A stretch of 13,132 nt of DNA from assembly GCA_964458255.1 (NCBI GenBank), contig CAYWHY010000041.1:1-13132 (forward strand), given 5' to 3'. This document shows, one piece after another, positions 1 to 6,247 of this stretch (positions are counted from its first letter, which is position 1; each line of letters begins with the position of its first letter). This DNA comes from Suilimivivens sp964458255. Lineage in GTDB: Bacteria; Bacillota; Clostridia; Lachnospirales; Lachnospiraceae. The notes beneath the pieces were generated by a model. The model did not search any database, was not told the DNA's origin, and worked only from the letters and a program-made list of their open reading frames with translations. Position numbers and translations under genes: made by a program.

Positions 1-1184
1 AACCGACAAAAGAACCGACGCAGGAACCGACAAAAGAACCGACGCAGGAACCGACGGCACTTCCTACTGATATTCCGACAGCAACGCCGACCAAGATGCC
101 CGCGGAAACAGCGACAATAAAGCCGACAGCAACGCCCACGGCGACAGGTACGGCAACACCTGTGGCAACAGCGACAGCAACGCCCACAGCGACAGGTACG
201 GTAACGCCTGTGGCAACAGCGACAGCAACACCCACAGCGACAGGTACGGCAACACCTACCGTGTCGCCATCAGCCACACCAAATAAAGCAAAGGATGACT
301 ATCAGACGGAACTGAAAAATAAGGCCGGTGATGTGCTGTATTATTATGATGAGGCAAGCGGAGAATATAAAGTTGCTAAATATGCACATTATTTTAAGGA
401 TATCAGACTTTATAGAAAGATAGAAAACAAAACCGGTGAATATCGTTATACCGGCTGGCAGACCATAGACGGTTCCACTTATTTCTTTGATAAGAATGGG
501 ATTAAGGTTACCGGCGTACAGGTAATACAGGGTGCTAAATATACGTTCAATGACAATGGTGTACTGGACAGCGGTTCCGGAAATCTTGGTATTGACGTAT
601 CCAAATGGAATGGCAATATTGATTGGAAGGCTGTAAAGAACAGCGGTGTTTCGTATGTAATCATCAGATGCGGATATCGCGGCTCGGCAACAGGTGTTCT
701 GGTGGAAGATCCCAAGTTCCGCTCCAATATGAACGGAGCATTAAATGCAGGACTTAAAGTTGGTGTGTATTTCTTCTCCCAGGCGACCAATGAAGTGGAA
801 GCAGTAGAAGAGGCATCCATGGCACTGGGACTGATAAGAGGGTATAATATTTCCTTCCCGGTATTTTTGGATGTGGAAGCTACAGACGGAAATGACGGAA
901 GAGCAGATGGAATCAGTGTTTCCGCAAGAACCGCGGTATGCAGGGCATTTTGCCAGACGGTGCAGAATTCCGGTTATAAGGCAGGTATTTATGCAAATAA
1001 GTCCTGGCTTAACGGTTATATTGATTCCCCCAGTCTGACAAATTACAAAATCTGGCTGGCTCAGTATGCGGCAGCACCGAGCTATACAAGAACGAAGTAT
1101 GATATGTGGCAGTATTCTTCCAAGGGAAGAGTGGCAGGTATCAGCGGTAATGTGGATATGAATATCAGTTATCTGGGATATTAA
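1..1184 (+). CDS. Secreted GH25 lysozyme-type cell-wall hydrolase with repeat stalk (5' truncated)
   Basis: The reading frame is already open at base 3, so the start and any signal peptide lie left of the window; ATG 96 is an internal Met. Counting that Met as residue 1, the visible order is: Pro/Thr/Ala-rich repetitive stalk (to about 63), cell-wall-binding-type aromatic/Gly repeats around 117-158 (GWQTIDGSTYFFDKNG, then a second degenerate copy), and a GH25 domain from about 163 to 362. GH25 signatures are GIDVSKWNG with D167, FLDVE with D259 and E261, and DMWQYSS near 337. GH25 enzymes are muramidases that cleave the MurNAc-GlcNAc bond of peptidoglycan. The stalk probably spaces the catalytic domain within the wall. 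It ends 38 bases before the rhamnose genes, on the same strand; shared transcription is possible but unproven. The family call is firm; the physiological role (remodelling, autolysis or competition) is not visible. Confidence 0.9.
   Translation, partial: PTKEPTQEPTKEPTQEPTALPTDIPTATPTKMPAETATIKPTATPTATGTATPVATATATPTATGTVTPVATATATPTATGTATPTVSPSATPNKAKDDYQTELKNKAGDVLYYYDEASGEYKVAKYAHYFKDIRLYRKIENKTGEYRYTGWQTIDGSTYFFDKNGIKVTGVQVIQGAKYTFNDNGVLDSGSGNLGIDVSKWNGNIDWKAVKNSGVSYVIIRCGYRGSATGVLVEDPKFRSNMNGALNAGLKVGVYFFSQATNEVEAVEEASMALGLIRGYNISFPVFLDVEATDGNDGRADGISVSARTAVCRAFCQTVQNSGYKAGIYANKSWLNGYIDSPSLTNYKIWLAQYAAAPSYTRTKYDMWQYSSKGRVAGISGNVDMNISYLGY
3..50 (+). repeat. 24-bp tandem repeat, two copies
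   Basis: Two exact 24-base units (3-26 and 27-50) encode the eight-residue unit PTKEPTQE twice, and the next bases start a third, diverging copy. The array runs off the left edge, so the true copy number is unknown. It codes for the Pro-rich stalk of the GH25 hydrolase. Confidence 0.9.
125..257 (+). repeat. 48-bp tandem repeat, about 2.8 copies, in the stalk
   Basis: Units begin at 125, 173 and 221, each starting GACAGCAAC with a 48-base period and only a few substitutions; the last copy is cut short near 257. Each unit encodes 16 residues rich in Thr, Ala and Pro (TATPTATGTATPVA-like). The period is a multiple of three, so copy-number change keeps the frame and only alters stalk length. Confidence 0.9.
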
Positions 1185-1194
1185 ATATAGTACT

Positions 1195-1200
1195 TATAAT
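1195..1200 (+). promoter_or_regulatory. Possible -10 element upstream of rfbB
   Basis: A perfect TATAAT lies in the 38-base gap between the GH25 gene and rfbB, with a start site expected near 1207, just before the Shine-Dalgarno GGAG at 1212-1215. No convincing -35 hexamer sits 16-19 bases upstream (TCTGGG at 17) and there is no extended TG, so this is a weak promoter candidate for the polysaccharide operon. Confidence 0.3.
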
Positions 1201-1222
1201 AGAAAAGAAACGGAGAAAAAAG

Positions 1223-2305
1223 ATGAGAACTTATCTGGTAACGGGCGGAGCGGGATTTATCGGTTCCAATTACATTCATTACATGTTTAAAAAGTACGGG
1301 GATGCAATCAGAATTATTAATGTTGATGTACTTACTTATGCAGGTAATCTGGAGAATTTAAAAGAGATTGAAAAAAGAGATAATTATACTTTTGTCAAAG
1401 CAGATATTTGTGATAAAGAAGCAATTTCCAAAATATTTGCAGAAAATGATATTGACAGAGTGGTGCATTTCGCAGCAGAAAGCCATGTAGACAGAAGTAT
1501 TAAGAATCCCGAGGTGTTTGTACAGACCAATGTGCTCGGAACAGCGGTAATGCTGAACTGTGCAAAGGCAGCATGGGAATTACCTGATGGAAGTTTTAAA
1601 GAAGGAAAGAAATTCCTTCATGTATCTACCGATGAGGTATACGGATCATTAGAGGAAGACGGCGGGTATTTTTATGAAACAACGCCCTATGATCCTCACA
1701 GTCCGTATTCGGCAAGCAAGGCAAGTTCCGATATGCTTGTAAAGGCTTATATGGATACGTACAAATTCCCTGCCAACATTACAAACTGCTCTAACAATTA
1801 CGGACCTTACCAGTTCCCCGAGAAGTTTATTCCGCTTATGATTAATAATGCACTTCAGGGTAAAAAACTTCCTGTTTACGGTGACGGCAAAAATGTCCGT
1901 GACTGGCTTTACGTGGAAGACCATGCAAAAGCAATCGATATGGTGCAGGAAAAGGGAAGATTATTTGAAACATACAATGTAGGCGGGCATAATGAAAAAC
2001 AGAACATTGAAATTCTGCATATTATTTTAGATACGCTAAGAGAGATGCTTCCCGATACGGATGAAAGAAAAGTGCTTGTCAGTGAGAAACTGATTGAATA
2101 TGTGGAAGACCGCAAGGGACATGACAGACGATATGCCATTGCACCTGACAAGATTAAGGCAGAAATCGGCTGGGAACCCGAGACCATGTTTAAAGAAGGA
2201 ATCCGTAAGACCATTCAGTGGTATTTTGAAAATGAAGACTGGATGAAGAATGCAACAAGCGGTGATTATCAGAAATACTATGATATGATGTATCAGAATG
2301 TGTAA
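1223..2305 (+). CDS. rfbB: dTDP-glucose 4,6-dehydratase
   Basis: Second step of dTDP-L-rhamnose synthesis: converts dTDP-D-glucose to dTDP-4-keto-6-deoxy-D-glucose with bound NAD+ in the cytoplasm. The 360-residue protein has the normal family length. Visible are the dinucleotide-binding TGGAGFIG (7-14), HFAAESHVDRS (82-92), the catalytic Thr-Asp-Glu triad in STDEVYG (T136, D137, E138) that separates RmlB from other extended SDR enzymes, the YxxxK pair in YSASK (Y162, K166), and NNYGPYQFPEK near 191. ATG 1223 has GGAG seven bases upstream. It is first of the rfbB-rfbA-rfbC run; rfbA follows after 13 bases. All key residues are present. Confidence 0.97.
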   Translation: MRTYLVTGGAGFIGSNYIHYMFKKYGDAIRIINVDVLTYAGNLENLKEIEKRDNYTFVKADICDKEAISKIFAENDIDRVVHFAAESHVDRSIKNPEVFVQTNVLGTAVMLNCAKAAWELPDGSFKEGKKFLHVSTDEVYGSLEEDGGYFYETTPYDPHSPYSASKASSDMLVKAYMDTYKFPANITNCSNNYGPYQFPEKFIPLMINNALQGKKLPVYGDGKNVRDWLYVEDHAKAIDMVQEKGRLFETYNVGGHNEKQNIEILHIILDTLREMLPDTDERKVLVSEKLIEYVEDRKGHDRRYAIAPDKIKAEIGWEPETMFKEGIRKTIQWYFENEDWMKNATSGDYQKYYDMMYQNV

Positions 2306-2318
2306 AGAGGTATTTTAA

Positions 2319-3188
2319 ATGAAGGGTATTATTTTAGCGGGAGGTTCAGGAACAAGACTGTATCCTCTCACCAAAGCAATCAGTAAACAGATCATGCCGG
2401 TTTATGACAAGCCGATGATTTATTATCCGTTATCCACTTTGATGCTTGCGGGAATCAGAGAGATTTTGATTATTTCCACACCCAGGGATTTGCCGGCCTT
2501 TCAAGAACTTTTGGGGGACGGAAGCCAGCTTGGCATGAAGTTTTCTTATGCGATTCAGGAAACGCCCAGAGGTTTAGCAGATGCGTTTATCATTGGAGCG
2601 GATTTTATCGGAAAGGACTCAGTGGCACTGGTACTAGGAGATAATATTTTCTATGGGCAGAGTTTTTCTAAAGTGCTGCGGGATGTGGCTTCCAGGGACA
2701 AAGGAGCAACTATTTTCGGATATTATGTGCGTGACCCCAGGGAATACGGTGTGGTTGAATTTGATGAGACCGGAAAGGCTCTTTCCATTGAAGAAAAACC
2801 GGAGCATCCAAAGAGCAATTATGCTGTGCCCGGATTATATTTCTACGATAATGATGTAGTGGAAATTGCAAAGAATGTTAAGCCTTCTGCCAGAGGGGAA
2901 ATCGAAATAACAAGTATTAATAACGAATATCTGAATCGCGGAACCCTTCGTGTGGAAACACTGGGAAGAGGTTTTGCGTGGCTGGATACGGGAAATCATG
3001 ATTCTCTTTTAGATGCAGCGGACTTTGTGGCAGCCTTTCAGAAGCGTCAGGGGCTTTATATTTCCTGTATTGAGGAAATTGCATATAAGAGAGGCTTTAT
3101 CGGCAAGGAACAGCTTTTAAAGCTGGCAGAGCCGCTTATGAAAACCGATTACGGAAAGTATATGAAAGAAGTTGCAGAAGGTCTGTAA
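2319..3188 (+). CDS. rfbA: Glucose-1-phosphate thymidylyltransferase
   Basis: First step of the dTDP-sugar route: dTTP plus glucose-1-phosphate gives dTDP-glucose and pyrophosphate. The 289 residues match the usual RmlA length. The nucleotidyltransferase signature GGSGTRL is at 8-14, followed by PLT and the lysine-bearing ISKQIMPVYDKP (21-32); the metal-binding LGDN is at 106-109, EEKP at 158-161, and WLDTGNHDSL at 221-230. The start has AGAGG eight bases upstream and lies 13 bases after rfbB. Its substrate could be supplied by the phosphoglucomutase at the right end of the window. Confidence 0.97.
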   Translation: MKGIILAGGSGTRLYPLTKAISKQIMPVYDKPMIYYPLSTLMLAGIREILIISTPRDLPAFQELLGDGSQLGMKFSYAIQETPRGLADAFIIGADFIGKDSVALVLGDNIFYGQSFSKVLRDVASRDKGATIFGYYVRDPREYGVVEFDETGKALSIEEKPEHPKSNYAVPGLYFYDNDVVEIAKNVKPSARGEIEITSINNEYLNRGTLRVETLGRGFAWLDTGNHDSLLDAADFVAAFQKRQGLYISCIEEIAYKRGFIGKEQLLKLAEPLMKTDYGKYMKEVAEGL

Positions 3189-3210
3189 GGCGTTTTTGGG
3201 AAAAGATGCC
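3189..3210 (+). other. Intercistronic hairpin after rfbA
   Basis: The bases directly after the rfbA stop can fold into a 9-bp stem (3189-3197 with 3202-3210; three G-C, four A-U, two G-U pairs) closed by a four-base GGGA loop. No U-tract follows, so it is not a standard intrinsic terminator. It could be an RNA-processing or stability element, or chance. It sits in the 82-base gap before rfbC, the widest gap between the polysaccharide genes. Confidence 0.35.
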
Positions 3211-3270
3211 GGACAGAAGCGGCTGAGAAGAATGGTGTATAGGAAAACATAAAGCAGGAGAGAGTGAACT

Positions 3271-3837
3271 ATGGGAAAAATAACAGTGGAAACATGTGAA
3301 ATAGAAGGACTTAAGGTGATTACACCCACCGTATTCGGTGATGAAAGAGGCTATTTCATGGAAAGCTATAATTACAATGATTATAAGGAAGCAGGGATTG
3401 ACCGGATATTTGTACAGGACAACCAATCTTCTTCCGTAAAGAATGTGCTCAGGGGACTTCATTTCCAGATAAATTATCCACAGGATAAGCTGGTAAGGGT
3501 TATTTTTGGAGAAGTATTTGATGTCGCCGTGGATTTGCGCCCCGGTTCCGAAACCTATGGAAAATGGTACGGAGTAGTTCTGTCTGCAGAAAACAAAAAG
3601 CAGTTCTTTATACCCAGGAATTTTGCACACGGTTTTGTGGTGCTTTCTGATTATGCGGAATTTGCATATAAGTGCACTGATTTTTATCATCCCAATGATG
3701 AGGGCGGACTTAAATTTGATGACCCTGATATCGGAATTGAGTGGCCTGTTGCACCGGGAACCGGGCTTATTATGTCGGATAAGGATAAAAAATGGGGTGG
3801 TATTAAAGAATACACCATAAACAGAAAGAATGGATAA
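3271..3837 (+). CDS. rfbC: dTDP-4-dehydrorhamnose 3,5-epimerase
   Basis: Third step of dTDP-L-rhamnose synthesis: epimerises dTDP-4-keto-6-deoxyglucose at C3 and C5. The 188 residues and single cupin fold are normal for RmlC. Visible are FGDERGYFMESYN (22-34), VLRGLHFQ (59-66) with the catalytic His64, VRVIFGEVFDVAVDLR (75-90), FIPRNFAHGF (113-122) with His120, EFAYKCTDFYHP (130-141) with the conserved Tyr region, and LIMSDKD (166-172) with Asp170. ATG 3271 is preceded by AGGAGAG at 3256-3262. The permease gene follows after six bases. The expected fourth enzyme, RfbD reductase, does not follow. Confidence 0.96.
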   Translation: MGKITVETCEIEGLKVITPTVFGDERGYFMESYNYNDYKEAGIDRIFVQDNQSSSVKNVLRGLHFQINYPQDKLVRVIFGEVFDVAVDLRPGSETYGKWYGVVLSAENKKQFFIPRNFAHGFVVLSDYAEFAYKCTDFYHPNDEGGLKFDDPDIGIEWPVAPGTGLIMSDKDKKWGGIKEYTINRKNG

Positions 3838-3843
3838 TAAGGC

Positions 3844-4290
3844 ATGAAGAGTAAGAAAGAAAAAAGCGGAGTATCCGGAATAAAAAATATACCGAAGCCA
3901 CTGGGGGTCGGTATATTTTATGCGGTTTGTCTGGTGGTAGGAATTATCATTGTTACACATTACAATCCCCTGGCACCTGACCAGCAGACGGAGAATTTGA
4001 AGAAATTCTGTGCCTGTGCACTGCTTGTTTTATCCTGCATTATCTTTGGAGTATACTATGACAGACTGTTTATTATTCCGAAGGAATTGTTTCAGAGCAG
4101 GAAATTAATCTGGAAACTTGCTAAAAATGATTTTAAAAAACGATATGCCGGTTCCTATTTAGGTTTTATATGGGCACTGGTACAGCCGGTAGTGACCGTT
4201 TTGATGTACTGGATAGTGTTTGATGTAATATTTGATACAAGAAGTGAAATGGTGGCAAGCGGCGTGGAGGTTCCTATGTACTTTTCTTAA
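3844..4290 (+). CDS. Permease, N-terminal fragment as the sequence stands
   Basis: 148 residues: basic N-terminus, two putative membrane helices forming the extension, then the conserved interface helix and first ABC-2 core helix (LIWKLAKNDFKKRYAG onward). It stops right after GVEVPMYFS, inside the segment that normally leads into the LTSGLVPW motif. Alone it would lack most of the transmembrane pathway. Confidence 0.6.
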   Translation: MKSKKEKSGVSGIKNIPKPLGVGIFYAVCLVVGIIIVTHYNPLAPDQQTENLKKFCACALLVLSCIIFGVYYDRLFIIPKELFQSRKLIWKLAKNDFKKRYAGSYLGFIWALVQPVVTVLMYWIVFDVIFDTRSEMVASGVEVPMYFS

Positions 4291-4301
4291 CTTCGGGGCT
4301 T

Positions 4302-4874
4302 GTGCCGTGGTTTTTTTTCTCAGAAATGATTACCAACGGAACCAATGCACTTTTGGAATACAGCTATCTTGTAAAAAAAGTAGTGTTTAACATCAGTATT
4401 TTGCCGATTATCAAGCTGGTTGCGGCTACGTTCATCCATGGATTTTTTGTTCTGGTACTGCTTGTGGTTGCGGCAGTTTACGGTTATGCTCCGAACATAT
4501 ATACATTGCAGGTGGTTTACTACAGCTTCTGCCTGTTTATGCTGGTGCTTGCTGCCAGCTATTGTACCTGTGCGGTGGTGGTATTTTTCAGAGACCTTGC
4601 ACAGATAATTAACATTGCCCTGCAGGTGGGAATGTGGGCAACGCCGATTTTGTGGAATATTGACATGTTCAATGATAATAAAGTGGTGACGCTTCTTAAG
4701 CTGAATCCGCTGGTTTATATTGTAAACGGATACCGGAATGCGATTTACGGAAATGAGTGGTTTTTTGAACACTTCTATTCGTCCACATATTTTTGGATAT
4801 TTACGGTGACATTGTTCTGTGTGGGAACATTAATATTTAAAAGATTAAAGGTGCATTTTGCAGATGTTTTATAA
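4302..4874 (+). CDS. Permease, C-terminal fragment as the sequence stands
   Basis: 190 residues readable from GTG 4302, 11 bases after the stop of the first fragment. It begins in mid-motif (VPWFFFSEMITNG) and holds about four membrane segments, including those in 40-70 and 75-105, a half-membrane ATPILWNIDMF stretch and a last helix ending KRLKVHFADVL. There is no good ribosome binding site (only GGGG at 4295-4298, three bases away), so independent expression would need reinitiation after the upstream stop. Confidence 0.55.
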   Translation: MPWFFFSEMITNGTNALLEYSYLVKKVVFNISILPIIKLVAATFIHGFFVLVLLVVAAVYGYAPNIYTLQVVYYSFCLFMLVLAASYCTCAVVVFFRDLAQIINIALQVGMWATPILWNIDMFNDNKVVTLLKLNPLVYIVNGYRNAIYGNEWFFEHFYSSTYFWIFTVTLFCVGTLIFKRLKVHFADVL

Positions 4875-4895
4875 GGAAGTGGAAGGACATTTCGC

Positions 4896-6233
4896 ATGGA
4901 AAACAAGAAAGAGATTGCCATACAGGTAAGCGGGCTGGAAAAGGCCTACAAGCTGTATAACAAGCCTTCGGACAGATTGAAAGAGGCTTTGGGGCTTAGC
5001 AGAAAGAAAAAATATAAAGAACATCGTGCTTTAAAGGGTGTGGATTTGACCATTTATCAGGGAGAGACGGTAGGCATCATCGGAACTAACGGTTCCGGCA
5101 AGTCTACCATTCTCAAGATTATTACGGGTGTACTGAATCAGACCGAAGGCACTGTAAACGTAAACGGACGTATTTCGGCATTGCTTGAGCTGGGAGCCGG
5201 GTTTAACATGGAATACAACGGAATTGAAAATGTATATCTGAATGGCACCATGATGGGCTTTTCCAAAAAAGAAATTGATGCCAAAATGGACGACATTCTA
5301 AGCTTTGCGGATATAGGAGACTACGTATATCAACCGTGTAAAACGTATTCCAGCGGTATGTTTGTACGTCTGGCTTTTGCGGTAGCCATTAATATAGAAC
5401 CGGAAATACTGATTGTAGACGAAGCTTTATCGGTCGGAGACGTATTTTTCCAGGCAAAATGTTACCACAAGTTTGAGGAATTTAAGAAAATGGGCAAAAC
5501 AATCGTATTTGTAAGCCATGATCTTAGCAGTATCAGCAAATATTGTGACAGAGTAGTGCTTCTTAATCAGGGAGTAAAGCTCGGCGAAGGAAACCCTAAA
5601 GAAATGATAGATGCCTATAAGCAGGTGCTGGTAGGCCAGTACAAACCTGCAGAAGCGGAAGAAGCCAGCCTTTTGGATGATGAAGAGATAGAAGCGGCAG
5701 CAGCGGCATCGGTGGCAGCTACGGAAAAAAATGAAAGCAAAAAAAAATCAGAAATTATCGATGCCAATATGGTAAATCCTGATTTACTTGAATATGGCAC
5801 TAAGGCAGCAGTCATAGAAGAATATAAAATAACAGATGATATGGACAGGGCAACAAGTGCCGTTTTAAAGGGAAAAAATTGCTGTGTACATATGAAAGTG
5901 CGCTTTCATGAGGATATTGAGGCACCTATCTTTGCCTTTACCATTAAGAACATTAAAGGCGTGGAAATAACGGGAACCAACACTATGGTGGAAAAGGCGT
6001 TTTTGGAACCGGTCAAAGCCGGAAGCGTAAAGGAAATTACGTTTACACAGAAGATGAATCTGCAGGGGGGCGAATATCTGTTGTCCCTTGGAGTGACAGG
6101 TTATGAAAAAGAAGATTTTCAGGTATATCACAGATTGTATGATGTGATGAATATGACAGTAATTTCCGATAAGGATACAGTGGGGTATTACGACATGAAT
6201 TCCGAAGTTGTCGTAAAGGACGCATCAAGGTAG
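4896..6233 (+). CDS. wzt: Wzt-type polysaccharide ABC exporter ATPase with C-terminal sugar-binding domain
   Basis: Cytoplasmic ATPase that energises export of a finished polysaccharide through the Wzm-type permease. The nucleotide-binding domain covers about 1-245: Walker A GTNGSGKST (63-71), a signature YSSGM (151-155) in the form typical of teichoic-acid/O-antigen exporters, Walker B ILIVDE (171-176) and switch VSHD with His208. A flexible acidic, Ala- and Lys-rich linker (about 250-285) leads to a beta-rich C-terminal domain (about 295-445) that resembles Wzt_C, the module which in E. coli O8/O9a Wzt recognises the modified chain end. At 445 residues it is much longer than ATPases lacking this domain. 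GGAAGG at 4881-4886 precedes ATG 4896. The linker is encoded partly by an A9 run. The C-terminal assignment rests on length, position and pattern. Confidence 0.93.
   Translation: MENKKEIAIQVSGLEKAYKLYNKPSDRLKEALGLSRKKKYKEHRALKGVDLTIYQGETVGIIGTNGSGKSTILKIITGVLNQTEGTVNVNGRISALLELGAGFNMEYNGIENVYLNGTMMGFSKKEIDAKMDDILSFADIGDYVYQPCKTYSSGMFVRLAFAVAINIEPEILIVDEALSVGDVFFQAKCYHKFEEFKKMGKTIVFVSHDLSSISKYCDRVVLLNQGVKLGEGNPKEMIDAYKQVLVGQYKPAEAEEASLLDDEEIEAAAAASVAATEKNESKKKSEIIDANMVNPDLLEYGTKAAVIEEYKITDDMDRATSAVLKGKNCCVHMKVRFHEDIEAPIFAFTIKNIKGVEITGTNTMVEKAFLEPVKAGSVKEITFTQKMNLQGGEYLLSLGVTGYEKEDFQVYHRLYDVMNMTVISDKDTVGYYDMNSEVVVKDASR
5739..5747 (+). other. A9 homopolymer in the Wzt linker
   Basis: Nine consecutive A bases, in frame as three Lys codons, lie exactly between the ATPase domain and the C-terminal binding domain. 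A slip in either direction meets a stop within about a dozen codons (TGA in the -1 frame, TAA in the +1 frame), giving an ATPase without its binding domain. Confidence 0.75.
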
Positions 6234-6247
6234 AAAAGGGAGAAATG

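Larger units (their letters stand above)
3844..4874 (+). pseudogene. wzm: Wzm-type polysaccharide ABC exporter permease, split by a one-base frameshift
   Basis: Integral membrane half of an ABC-2 polysaccharide exporter that would pair with the ATPase just downstream. The first reading frame gives a core start DFKKRYAGSYLGFIWALVQP (96-115) and runs to VPMYF before a TAA at 4288-4290. The family sequence resumes in another frame as FLTSGLVPWFFFSE. One extra T in the TTTT run at 4282-4285 would join them into about 343 residues. Ahead of the core lies an unusual ~80-residue N-terminal extension with two likely membrane helices (about 20-40 and 55-72). Further helices follow the break, with the usual ATPILWN segment and a charged C-terminus. 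The start ATG 3844 has only a weak AAGG one base upstream, so translation may depend on coupling to rfbC. Either a true mutation, phase variation, or a sequencing error. Confidence 0.85.

Noticed and set aside
64..255. Leu-rich repetitive minus-strand frame
   Set aside because: It is the complement of the Thr/Pro stalk repeats; the apparent hydrophobic repeat is a by-product of the tandem DNA repeat.
125..257. Regular repeats as a CRISPR array
   Set aside because: The units are contiguous without unique spacers, have a 48-base period in frame and encode a stalk.
3136..3960. 274-residue open frame on the minus strand
   Set aside because: It lies antisense to rfbC and the ends of its neighbours, which are unmistakable genes; its translation shows no family motif.
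4278..4290. Programmed -1 ribosomal frameshift in the permease
   Set aside because: The local sequence TAC TTT TCT does not form a canonical X XXY YYZ slippery heptamer and I found no clear downstream stem-loop; a lost T is simpler.
4311..4318. T8 run as the cause of the permease frameshift
   Set aside because: The in-frame stop at 4288 lies upstream of it, so length change here cannot restore the frame.
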